Source: Methanoregulaceae archaeon
Lineage (GTDB): Archaea > Halobacteriota > Methanomicrobia > Methanomicrobiales > Methanospirillaceae
NCBI GenBank assembly: GCA_019695435.1
Contig: JACTVF010000104.1
Location: forward strand, 1-8,772
Reading direction: 5' to 3'
DNA: 8,772 nt
The position numbers were made by a program, and so were the translations under genes. Under the pieces are notes generated by a model. The model had not been told where the DNA came from and did no database searches. It saw only the letters and a program-made list of their open reading frames with translations. Of the stretch, positions 1 through 5,730 are shown one piece after another. Within the stretch, counting starts at the first letter, position 1; each line of letters opens with the position of its first letter.

Positions 1-401
1 CCAATGTCAGTATAATCCGGTGAAGTTTGTGTGGATGCGTTCGTGTATGCCGATACCATGTCGCTTGCAGCCATGCTCAGTCTGTCCGTGTCTATCACCC
101 TGCAAGCAGGGCCGGTAGCATCGATCGTGTATATTGTCCCATTTACTTCCCCACACGTTAATCCGGTAATAGATGCACCGGTGAGAGTACTCATTCCAAC
201 ATTTCCGGTAATAACCGATGGAGGGATATCGGTGATCGCTGATTTTGCCAGGATCACGAAATTCCCGGCTGTTCCAAGATTCACTGCTGTTGCATTGTTC
301 GCCATCACGCCGGGAATTATCGCGGCAGTCATCAGGCAGATCAATGCTGCGGTAACAACAATGGAGAAAAGGTTTCCTGTACTTTTTTTTGTCCCGGTCA
401 T
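1..401 (-). CDS. DUF3494 (ice-binding-like) secreted protein, 5' part only
   Basis: The reverse strand opens with ATG at 401-399 and reads 133 codons to the window edge, so the 3' end is missing. A positively charged start (MTGTKKSTGN) and a hydrophobic stretch at residues 12-30 form a signal peptide, with likely cleavage near PGVMA. From about residue 37 the sequence AVNLGTAGNFVILAKSAI is the typical opening of the DUF3494/ice-binding fold (PF11999), followed by ITGNVGMS. Family knowledge: a secreted right-handed beta-helix; in mesophilic archaea the role is more likely surface adhesion than ice binding, but this is inference. AGGGAG at 408-413 sits six bases before the ATG and supports this start. 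The signal region and domain opening closely resemble the protein encoded at 1371-2558, so the two are paralogues. Confidence 0.85.
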   Translation of the reverse strand, partial: MTGTKKSTGNLFSIVVTAALICLMTAAIIPGVMANNATAVNLGTAGNFVILAKSAITDIPPSVITGNVGMSTLTGASITGLTCGEVNGTIYTIDATGPACRVIDTDRLSMAASDMVSAYTNASTQTSPDYTDI

Positions 402-432
402 GGTATACTCCCTGAAGGTCATCCTTTATGCA

Positions 433-448
433 GGAAATATACTTTTCG
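433..448 (-). promoter_or_regulatory. Putative archaeal BRE/TATA for the DUF3494 gene ending at 401
   Basis: Read on the minus strand, CGAAAAG is followed directly by TATATTT (435-441), a purine-rich BRE then a TATA box. Transcription would start about 25 bases downstream, near 411-414, leaving a very short leader that includes the AGGGAG site. No experimental support; spacing is the main argument. Confidence 0.4.
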
Positions 449-480
449 GATTATTTCATCTTTTGCTATACGGAGACCGT

Positions 481-497
481 CCAGCCAGAATGGCTGG
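481..497. repeat. Perfect 7-bp hairpin
   Basis: CCAGCCA (481-487) and TGGCTGG (491-497) pair perfectly around the loop GAA. It lies between the DUF3494 promoter and the GC-rich pseudogene. No T-run follows on the plus strand, so it is not an obvious terminator; its role is unknown. Confidence 0.4.
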
Positions 498-604
498 GGA
501 TGTACCGCACCCTGCTCTATACCTCTCGGTTTGAAGCGAACCGCGTGTACGTTGCCCTCCGCAGGAAACACGTGTTACCCCGACCCCCCGGAACCCCGCG
601 GTAC

Positions 605-903
605 TGGCATCGTCTGACAGGAGGATACCCATCAGGTTCCCCGCTGGTGCGGCAATCTCTGACGCAGGGTGTGATCTCGCGTGACGGTCTCGGGTTTGAC
701 GATCTTGCGCACTACACCTTTGTCAACCGGCAGAATGGCGCGGGGGGACCCGGATACTGCTTGACTTCGAGCTCCTGAAACGGGGTATCGACCCGCAGGA
801 TATCCGGGGATACAACCGGGAGGTGACGACGCACCTGGCCGTCGCGCTTGCAGTAAAGTCCGGCGAGGCGGATGCCGGCATGGGGGGTAATGGTCGGGAC
901 TGA
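605..903 (+). pseudogene. Relic of a PBP-like (MoeA-associated) molybdopterin/molybdate domain
   Basis: Two reading frames together give a recognisable PBP_like domain (PF12727), usually found fused to MoeA or to a ModE-like regulator. In the first frame GFDDLAHYTFVNRQNGAG is followed by a stop at 776-778. In another frame RILLDFELLKRGIDP, then DIRGYNREVTTHLAVALAVK and SGEADAGMG continue to a TGA at 901-903. The frame changes at a run of six Gs (742-747), where four would keep the frame open. A second run of six Gs near the end (891 region) may be another slip: with one G fewer the frame stays open to about 1012, but that extension is not convincing. No start codon, ribosome binding site or N-terminal domain is visible. 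The stretch is richer in GC than its neighbours. The protein is not made; this is a leftover fragment. Confidence 0.7.
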
Positions 904-907
904 GATA

Positions 908-994
908 TTACTTCATCTTGTCCCGTGTTTTCCGCAATCGGATTTTATCGTGTGGGGAGAGCGATTTGCACCAGTCGCAGTACTTCCGCTGCAT
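908..994 (-). CDS. Possible 28-residue CxxC mini-ORF
   Basis: ATG at 994-992 opens 28 codons ending in TAA (910-908). The product starts MQRKYCDWCKSLSPHD and is lysine/arginine-rich, with one CDWC pair. The same frame is open for about 15 codons upstream without another ATG, so it could be the tail of a degraded protein rather than a gene. There is no clear ribosome binding site. It overlaps the possible extension of the PBP-like relic on the other strand. I do not recognise it, and it may be chance. Confidence 0.2.
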   Translation of the reverse strand: MQRKYCDWCKSLSPHDKIRLRKTRDKMK

Positions 995-1024
995 ATTGTT
1001 TTTGGTGATTGAGTAAAGTCCACC

Positions 1025-1057
1025 ACTAACTAAAAGTTAGTATAGGATATTTTTTTT
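1025..1057 (+). terminator. Hairpin followed by T8
   Basis: ACTAAC (1025-1030) pairs with GTTAGT (1036-1041) around TAAAA, and a run of eight Ts follows at 1050-1057 on the plus strand. T-runs end transcription in archaea. It lies downstream of the PBP-like relic on the same strand and may be that gene's old terminator. Confidence 0.4.
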
Positions 1058-1084
1058 ACAAATTTTGTAAGACCCGTTAAATAA

Positions 1085-1315
1085 TTGGTGATTATAAATA
1101 ATCAGCCCCAATGCGGCAACAAACACCCCCCTTCTTTGCGCCACCAGTCCCCCGAGGGGGACGGGGCGCTATTAGCGATGGCACCAGAAAGGTAATACAG
1201 CACTATCGCAAGTGGGGATGCCCGAGCGGCGGGGGGCAAAGCCCCCCCAAGAGCGGTTATATAATTTCAAATTTAATTCAGATCTGATTTTTCGTGGATG
1301 TTACATAATCACCAA
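1085..1315. mobile_element. MITE-like non-coding element with terminal inverted repeats
   Basis: The ends are an exact 11-bp inverted repeat: TTGGTGATTAT at 1085-1095 and ATAATCACCAA at 1305-1315. Each end is flanked outside by AAATAA (1079-1084 and 1316-1321), as expected of a target-site duplication, although such AT-rich words are easy to find by chance. The 231-bp interior has no convincing ORF. It holds a hairpin GTCCCCC/GGGGGAC (1147-1162), CGCTATTAGCG (1167-1177) and a GC hairpin (1223-1256). The start of the element (1087-1109) matches 8652-8674 at 19 of 23 positions, and the GC hairpin recurs at 8742-8772, so it belongs to a dispersed family. A small non-autonomous transposon is the best guess; an extragenic palindromic repeat or a structured RNA are alternatives. 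Confidence 0.55.
1223..1256. repeat. GC-rich hairpin module, copy A
   Basis: CGAGCGGC is followed by the stem GGGGGGC (1231-1237), loop AAA, and GCCCCCC (1241-1247), then GAGCGG (1251-1256). The same arrangement, flanks included, occurs in reverse orientation at 8742-8772. The intervening nucleotides differ, so the stem appears conserved through changes in loop and stem length. Confidence 0.65.
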
Positions 1316-1345
1316 AAATAATACCAAAAATGATAAGATGAATCC
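1316..1345 (-). terminator. T-rich downstream region of the DUF3494 gene
   Basis: Downstream of the stop codon, the minus strand reads two T5 runs (CATTTTTGG and TATTTTTGG) before the repeat element at 1315. Such T-runs can end archaeal transcription. The evidence is composition only. Confidence 0.3.
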
Positions 1346-1370
1346 CTGACCGGATTCTATTTTTCACGCG

Positions 1371-2558
1371 TCAGATCCAGCTGCCATCTATCGGGATGTC
1401 ATTGGATGCACCATAGACAAAGACACTGTCAGCATTTCCCGCCGAGTTGCTGTTCTTCAAGTAGAACACGCCACTCCGGTATACTCCGACGGTGTCTTGG
1501 CCATTGTGATGCCAGACTATGGGGGTGTCACCAGCTGCACCATAAGCGAACACAGTATCTGCATTACCTGCCGCGTTGGTGTTCTTTAAGTAGAACACAC
1601 CGCTCCGGTATACTCCAACCGTGTCATGCCCCTGACCCGTCCAGTCTCCTACGAGCGGAGTGTCACTGGCTGCACCATAGGCGAACACAGTATCTGCATT
1701 ACCTGCCGCGTTGGTGTTCTTTAAGTAGAACACACCGCTCCGGTATACTCCAACCGTTGAAGTTACCGACGGGGTTGGAGTTGAACCTGGGCTGGACAGC
1801 GTATCCCCCATCAGGGTAACCGCGGTCTGTGCGAGTGCCTTGCCGTTTAAGGTTGCGCCATTACCCAGCGCAATATACGTTGCATCCAGGATATTTCCAT
1901 TGAACTGAGAGTTTGCTCCAAGCGCCGTGTTGCCTGCGACTACCCAGAAGACGTTCTGTGCCTGTGCTCCTCCTGTGAGGATAACCTTCGAATTTACGCC
2001 AGTACTGAGAACTCCTGCAATCTGGAATATCCATACGTCATTCGGGCCACCCGAGAGGGTGACATTGTTTGGTATATTCACGCCGGTACTCCACTTGTAG
2101 ACACCGGGGGCGAGAGTCATTCCGTCGATACTTCCGTTGCCCAAGTTGGTGACACTCGGAGTTTGTGCGTTTGCTGTTGTATACGCTGCATACATATCAT
2201 TTACAGCGGTAGTCAATGTTGCTGGGGTAGGTGCTGTATAATTGGCTGCGTATACCTTTCCGTTAACCAGAGACGATCTCGAGAATTGACCCGAGGAATC
2301 CCGAACGAGGCCAAACCCGGTTATGGCCGATGAATCGATTGGACTTACTGCAATATCTCCGGTAACCAGTGTGTTCTGCGTGCCGGGTGTTGTCGAGATT
2401 CCGGATTCTGACAGAATCTCATAATTGCCGGCCGTTGCAAGATTCACGGCTGTAGCACCCATAACGCCGGGAATTATCAGGGCTGTCATGAGGATGAGCA
2501 ACGCGATGCTGAATACAAGGGAGAAACGTTTTTCTCCACTTTTTTTCATAGTTGTCAT
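1371..2558 (-). CDS. Secreted DUF3494 ice-binding-like protein with FG-GAP-like repeats
   Basis: The product has 395 residues. An AAGGAGG site (2571-2565) six bases before ATG 2558 fixes the start, although the frame is open further upstream. Residues 10-34 are a signal peptide (cleavage near GVMG/A). Residues about 37-255 are DUF3494/ice-binding fold (PF11999), beginning AVNLATAGNYEILSESGIST and including APGVYKWSTGVNIPNNVTLS and GGAQAQNVFWVVAG. A short Pro/Thr/Ser linker (256-268) leads to three repeats of about 45 residues (269-389), each starting TVGVYRSGVFYLKN; between the first two lies GDWTGQGHD, the Asp/Gly loop of FG-GAP/VCBS-type beta-propeller repeats. The second connecting loop is degenerate (VWHHNGQD) and the last ends at DGSWI. 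No anchor is seen. Three units are few for a full propeller, so the tail may be truncated. A cell-surface or matrix adhesin is the likely role; ice binding is not shown. It is a paralogue of the protein at 1-401. Confidence 0.88.
   Translation of the reverse strand: MTTMKKSGEKRFSLVFSIALLILMTALIIPGVMGATAVNLATAGNYEILSESGISTTPGTQNTLVTGDIAVSPIDSSAITGFGLVRDSSGQFSRSSLVNGKVYAANYTAPTPATLTTAVNDMYAAYTTANAQTPSVTNLGNGSIDGMTLAPGVYKWSTGVNIPNNVTLSGGPNDVWIFQIAGVLSTGVNSKVILTGGAQAQNVFWVVAGNTALGANSQFNGNILDATYIALGNGATLNGKALAQTAVTLMGDTLSSPGSTPTPSVTSTVGVYRSGVFYLKNTNAAGNADTVFAYGAASDTPLVGDWTGQGHDTVGVYRSGVFYLKNTNAAGNADTVFAYGAAGDTPIVWHHNGQDTVGVYRSGVFYLKNSNSAGNADSVFVYGASNDIPIDGSWI
1408..1760 (-). repeat. Three tandem FG-GAP-like coding repeats
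   Basis: Corresponding points lie at 1408, 1537 and 1672, so the periods are 129 and 135 bases (43 and 45 codons). The two repeats on the higher-coordinate side, which are the first two in the protein, differ by only a base or two over about 85 bases. The C-terminal repeat is clearly more diverged. The pattern indicates a recent duplication or gene conversion within the gene. Confidence 0.85.
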
Positions 2559-2564
2559 TTTGAG

Positions 2565-2571
2565 CCTCCTT
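2565..2571 (-). promoter_or_regulatory. Shine-Dalgarno site AAGGAGG
   Basis: It is a near-perfect complement to the archaeal 16S 3' end, six bases from ATG 2558. It decides the start of the DUF3494/FG-GAP gene against the in-frame ATG codons at 2597 and 2549. Confidence 0.85.
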
Positions 2572-2630
2572 GATAATCTGCGAAAATGCCGGCCCATGAG
2601 ATAAGATAGTTCTCAGAAAGCAAATTTTGA

Positions 2631-2754
2631 AACAAAAGTTGGCACAATTCATCTGCATATCTGGGACACTATGGATTGGTAGCCGGGCTCTATGATGAAC
2701 TTGGAATTGGGTGCATAATTGACGAGAACCTACCCAAACAAGGTCAGCACAAAG
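2631..2754 (+). pseudogene. N-terminal fragment of an IS1634-type (DUF4277) transposase
   Basis: Without any start codon, the plus strand from 2664 reads GHYGLVAGLYDELGIGCIID followed by ENLPKQGQHK. This is the opening of the DUF4277 domain found at the N-terminus of IS1634-family transposases (pattern HLGLVAGxxDELGI..IID). An in-frame TGA stands at 2628-2630. The similarity ends exactly where the inverted repeat at 2755 begins, and the frame stops at 2787-2789. About 30 recognisable codons remain of a protein usually near 500 residues, so this is a dead IS remnant. Confidence 0.65.
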
Positions 2755-2833
2755 GGTTCTGTCAAGTTGTCGGCAGTTCTGAACTTTAACACTCCGAAGA
2801 AAAGTAACAACCTGCCGAAGACTTGACAGAACC
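2755..2833. repeat. 79-bp structure with 22-bp inverted ends
   Basis: The left arm (2755-2776) begins GGTTCTGTCAAGT and ends TCGGCAG. The right arm (2812-2833), reversed, matches it at 20 of 22 positions. The 35-base interior has no coding content. The arms look like the ends of an insertion sequence brought together by internal deletion, or a very small MITE inserted into the transposase relic. No clear target duplication is seen. The plus strand continues with T7 (2837 region), so as RNA it could also act as a hairpin terminator. Confidence 0.65.
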
Positions 2834-2888
2834 GATTTTTTTACTTCGAAAGAATTTCCATATCAGCTGTAGACGTAACAGAATCCTC

Positions 2889-4352
2889 TCACTTGTTATG
2901 TTGTTGGCCGGGTTTCTTTATCTGTGTTCTTCGTTTTCTCCAGATGATACCACCGGCTATCAGCACGACGATGAGGATAATCAGGGTCACGACTACTAAT
3001 CCTCCGGTAGTGCCGATACTATGGTTCATTGCGATCAGAATCGTTGAAAGGACCGGGTTCTGAAGTATCAGGGTCATGAATCCCGGATGCCCTATTTGGG
3101 CCTGGAGGGGTCCGTTGGTGGCGATGAGCGCGAATACCGAGAGTCCGTCGGGAGAATCCGCAATAAATTCCATGTTCCCGTTCTGGTCATACCCTGAAAA
3201 AGAGGTTTTCAGGATAGTGGTTGTCTGATCGTCGGCAATCCTTCCAATAACGATTGCATTGATACCCCCGTGTGCGGTCACCCATCCGGCGGGAACACTC
3301 ATCGTGATGGTGGCAGGAAGTGTCGCAGCGACATTTGTTTTCTGAATGGTCATCGTATATGCAATGGACTGGATTTCATCTCCGTCGAGTACAACAGCGT
3401 GCTGGAACGCTTCAACCACCAATGGGTCTACCGGTTCCGCAATGGTCGTCGTAATCTCTGAATTCGACGGCAACGATGCAAGACCTGCAGTGAACGATGA
3501 GGTAACCTGCCCTATGCCTTCCACGTAGCCTTCAACAGGTTCGGATGCAAGCAGGATGGATTGGATATTGGCTGCCCGTATTTCCCCATTTACCTCGGTC
3601 ATTGTTCCGGCAGTTATGCTCAAGGCAAATGCAGGACTGATGATCTCCACGGTTTTACCGGAAACAATAACGGTGGCTCCTGATTGCTCGGCTTCCGCCC
3701 GATCGATAATTGCGTTTGTCCTGCCGGATGAATCAGTGAACATGTACTGGCTGTAGGGAGAGAGATCAATTGTTTGGGATATCAGATTGCCCTGCAGGGG
3801 GGCAAGCTCCGGCCCTTGTTCTGGCTGTTGGATCCCTGTCTGGGGATTTTGCTGGGCAGGCTGCGGGGGCGCCAGTTCGAAAGCCGGGCTGCCTGGATTA
3901 AACCCTCCACCGCCACCCCCGGAGAATGGTATTGGGGATTGCGAAGGACCTGTCGAACCCTGGAGTGCGGTGATATAGTTCTTCGCTACTTTGGTGGAAT
4001 TTCCTCCGGTATTTGCCACCGTCAGATTAACCGTATAGATTCCGCTCGCATAGGTATGCGTCGGGTTCTGGTCGGTGGAATTCGTGCCATCACCGAAGTC
4101 CCAGTACCATGATGTCGGCACACCCGAAGACAGGTCCGTAAATTCTACAGGAAGCGGTGCAGGCCCCGCCGTTATGTTGGCGGTGAACTGGGCTGTGGGA
4201 GTTTGGATAATATTTGCAGTGAGAACGACCGTGGCTCTCGTGTCTCCTCCTGCCGATTGAGATAAGAACAAAAAAATGCAGAGTATAATGAGGATAAAGA
4301 CATTAAGGGATCTTTGGCAGCGCACTCTTGTTATTATCGTATCTGGGTGCAT
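2889..4352 (-). CDS. PKD-domain surface protein with C-terminal membrane anchor
   Basis: The product has 487 residues. An N-terminal basic segment and hydrophobic stretch (about 15-35) form a signal peptide. One PKD domain covers about 53-132, with its core WDFGDG at 84-89 and the end strand TYASGIYTVNLTVAN. A linker follows with six glycines (145-150) and a Pro/Gln-rich stretch (160-185). Residues about 190-412 are a beta-rich domain ending in SVPAGWVTAHGG and SPDGLSVFALIA; this resembles the PGF-pre-PGF domain of archaeal surface proteins, distantly. One membrane helix lies at 449-470, followed by WRKRRTQIKK, the usual stop-transfer signal with a short cytoplasmic tail. So most of the protein is outside the cell, on a stalk, fitting adhesion or S-layer contact (inference). 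GGTGAGAG at 4363-4370 precedes the ATG at 4352 by ten bases. It diverges from the small secreted-protein gene at 4538. Confidence 0.87.
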   Translation of the reverse strand: MHPDTIITRVRCQRSLNVFILIILCIFLFLSQSAGGDTRATVVLTANIIQTPTAQFTANITAGPAPLPVEFTDLSSGVPTSWYWDFGDGTNSTDQNPTHTYASGIYTVNLTVANTGGNSTKVAKNYITALQGSTGPSQSPIPFSGGGGGGFNPGSPAFELAPPQPAQQNPQTGIQQPEQGPELAPLQGNLISQTIDLSPYSQYMFTDSSGRTNAIIDRAEAEQSGATVIVSGKTVEIISPAFALSITAGTMTEVNGEIRAANIQSILLASEPVEGYVEGIGQVTSSFTAGLASLPSNSEITTTIAEPVDPLVVEAFQHAVVLDGDEIQSIAYTMTIQKTNVAATLPATITMSVPAGWVTAHGGINAIVIGRIADDQTTTILKTSFSGYDQNGNMEFIADSPDGLSVFALIATNGPLQAQIGHPGFMTLILQNPVLSTILIAMNHSIGTTGGLVVVTLIILIVVLIAGGIIWRKRRTQIKKPGQQHNK

Positions 4353-4480
4353 AGTGTATAATCTCTCACCCCGTCAATTTGCAGGATCAGCGAGCAAACT
4401 TAATTAGTTTTACCCTTTCTTGTATGTACTGTGTTCTCACTCGTGATACATATAGTGTTTTATTATAATTTTTGCAACGA

Positions 4481-4499
4481 GCGGAACATATTATATATT
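4481..4499 (+). promoter_or_regulatory. BRE/TATA promoter of the 4538 gene
   Basis: GCGGAAC followed by the TATA-like TTATATATT (4491-4499) lies 39 bases before the ATG at 4538. Initiation is expected near 4520-4525, which leaves a short leader carrying AGAGGT. GCAAC (4475-4479) and GTTGC (4499-4503) form an inverted pair around the TATA box and could be an operator, though the arms are short. Confidence 0.55.
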
Positions 4500-4524
4500 G
4501 TTGCGAACTTATCAAAAAGCGTTC

Positions 4525-4530
4525 AGAGGT
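4525..4530 (+). promoter_or_regulatory. Shine-Dalgarno site AGAGGT
   Basis: It lies seven bases before ATG 4538 and only four before ATG 4535, which favours the second of the two adjacent ATG codons. It also argues against the upstream in-frame ATG at 4472, which precedes the promoter. Confidence 0.6.
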
Positions 4531-4537
4531 TTGGATG

Positions 4538-5065
4538 ATGAAAAAATTACTCGTATTATTGTTTTTAATCTTTGTGTGCATCCTTGCGTTTCCCCAAGGA
4601 GCTGCTGCATCTTCTTCTATGGCGAATGCAACCCTGACTGCAACTCAGTCTTCGGCCATAGAAATTACTATTAACGGAACAGAATCGCAATGGGCACTTA
4701 CTCCTGACACCACCTTTGTGGATTCTCCGTCGTCATTGAGTGTGGTTGTTAACAGTTCGGGGAACTGGGCTGTCGCCGCCAGCGACGCAGATACGGTTAA
4801 CACGAATGGCTATATGACTCAATACGTGACGGCATATGTGCCAACTATTCATCTCACAAATCCGTTAAAGGTTGAGGCGACTTCAGGAACGGGTTCGGGA
4901 ACTTATGTTACATTACCGGGTGGCGGAACTATCGTAACCGGACTTGCCGGTACGAATCAGGTTTTATATCCGCTCGGATTCGAGCAGGTGGTAACCTATG
5001 CCGATCCAACATTATCCAGCGGCACATATCGTATTGTTGTGACATTGACTGGTACAAACATATAA
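4538..5065 (+). CDS. Small secreted beta-sandwich protein (WxL/camelysin-like)
   Basis: The product has 175 residues. MKK plus a hydrophobic core (4-18) and GAAA/SSS give a clear signal peptide, with cleavage near residue 24. The mature part is rich in Thr, Ser, Val and Gly, with no cysteine. Conserved-looking points are QWALTPD (51-57), SGNWAVAASD (74-83), NGYMT (90-94), LTNPLKVEA (107-115) and the closing strands FEQVVTYADP and GTYRIVVTLTG (148-172). This order recalls WxL-domain/camelysin-type extracellular proteins, but the similarity is structural in flavour and I do not assign a named family. There is no membrane anchor, so it is probably released or bound to the surface. A degraded paralogue follows at about 5230-5679. 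The T-rich stretch at 5071-5104 should end the transcript. It diverges from the PKD protein, and the two may share regulation. Confidence 0.8.
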   Translation: MKKLLVLLFLIFVCILAFPQGAAASSSMANATLTATQSSAIEITINGTESQWALTPDTTFVDSPSSLSVVVNSSGNWAVAASDADTVNTNGYMTQYVTAYVPTIHLTNPLKVEATSGTGSGTYVTLPGGGTIVTGLAGTNQVLYPLGFEQVVTYADPTLSSGTYRIVVTLTGTNI

Positions 5066-5070
5066 TTACA

Positions 5071-5104
5071 TCTCTTTTTTAGGCTTTTTTTGTCTCTCCT
5101 TTTG
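5071..5104 (+). terminator. Poly-T terminator after the 4538 gene
   Basis: Just after the stop codon (5063-5065), runs of T6 (5075-5080), T7 (5085-5091) and T4 (5101-5104) occur without a strong hairpin. This is the usual form of archaeal terminators. Confidence 0.6.
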
Positions 5105-5173
5105 CAAAAAACGCATAAGAAATATTTGCGTATATTGTATGCTATGAGTATTGCAGTACAGATCGCGGAATCT

Positions 5174-5184
5174 TATTTATAAAC
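5174..5184 (+). promoter_or_regulatory. TATA box of the decayed paralogue
   Basis: ATTTATAAAC is a good archaeal TATA box. It stands about 50 bases before the first recognisable part of the pseudogene at about 5230, so the promoter seems to have outlived its gene. Confidence 0.4.
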
Positions 5185-5229
5185 TTCGGGACCAATAATC
5201 ATCCGTTAAAATTAGTATATTCGCTTTTC

Positions 5230-5679
5230 TCCTGAGTACGATGCCATTTCCCTTTTTCAGTATCCGGACCGGCAATACGTCTTGAAATTCAGGGGCTCCT
5301 TCATTCTGGACGTTGAGGCTCCCACGATTATGCAGAATACTACCCATTCTCTGGTCATAACAAGTAATGGTTGGGAGTAACTCCGGCTGACCGTGATGCC
5401 TCAAACGGTAAACCCAACAATGGCTACCTGTCGAATGGGTCTCCCGGCAAATGGCTACCTGACCTCCACAGGCTTGGATACGAATTTATATAATTATCTC
5501 AAGGTTCAGGTTGGGTATTATGCCCCGGTTGAAAACATTTCATTATCACCACTGGTCTTTGAAGAAACTGGTAATTCAACAGGGCAGAGGCGATAACTTT
5601 TACGAAACCGATATCCTTTCTTGATCCCGTCTATTCGTATTACGTGAATGTAACGTTTACCGGGACTATGATAGGGTAA
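5230..5679 (+). pseudogene. Frameshifted paralogue of the small secreted protein
   Basis: No single frame is open, but pieces in different frames line up in order with the protein encoded at 4538-5065. They are SFWTL (near 5305), QNTTHSLVITSNGWE (5331-5380, ended by TAA), RDASNGKPNNGYLSNG, then NGYLTSTGLDTNLYNYLKVQ (from about 5450) and, after another one-base shift at 5588-5592, ITFTKPISFLDPVYSYYVNV ending in TFTGTMIG and TAA (5677-5679). The last piece matches FEQVVTYADP...VTLTGTNI of the neighbour in position and pattern. At least three or four frame changes rule out simple sequencing error as the only cause. The N-terminus and signal peptide are not recognisable. Confidence 0.75.
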
Positions 5680-5692
5680 CCTTTTCATTCCA

Positions 5693-5700
5693 TTTTTTTT
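5693..5700 (+). terminator. T8 run after the pseudogene
   Basis: Eight Ts occur 14 bases past the last stop codon (5677-5679) of the decayed paralogue, probably its original terminator. Confidence 0.4.
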
Positions 5701-5730
5701 AATAAGAGCACCTATTTGGGTGGATTAACA

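Noticed and set aside
31..534. Plus-strand 167-residue open frame
   Set aside because: It runs antisense to the DUF3494 gene with its clear signal peptide and ribosome binding site; its own sequence has no family features.
428..778. Plus-strand 116-residue open frame as an intact gene
   Set aside because: Only its second half resembles the PBP-like domain, and the rest of that domain continues in another frame after a G run. It has no ribosome binding site, so it is treated as a pseudogene.
1085..1315. Structured element as a riboswitch of the DUF3494 gene
   Set aside because: It lies downstream of that gene's stop codon on the coding strand, and the terminal repeats with flanking AAATAA fit a mobile element better.
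1408..1760. Repeats as a possible CRISPR array
   Set aside because: The units are 129-135 bases, a multiple of three, and encode FG-GAP-like protein repeats; there are no short repeats with unique spacers.
3774..4112. Plus-strand open frames opposite the PKD gene
   Set aside because: They are shadows of the Gly/Pro/Gln-rich linker and PKD domain; the minus-strand product has a signal peptide, WDFGDG and a membrane anchor.
5177..5404. Minus-strand 75-residue open frame
   Set aside because: It is antisense to the pieces of the secreted-protein pseudogene and has no recognisable motif or ribosome binding site.
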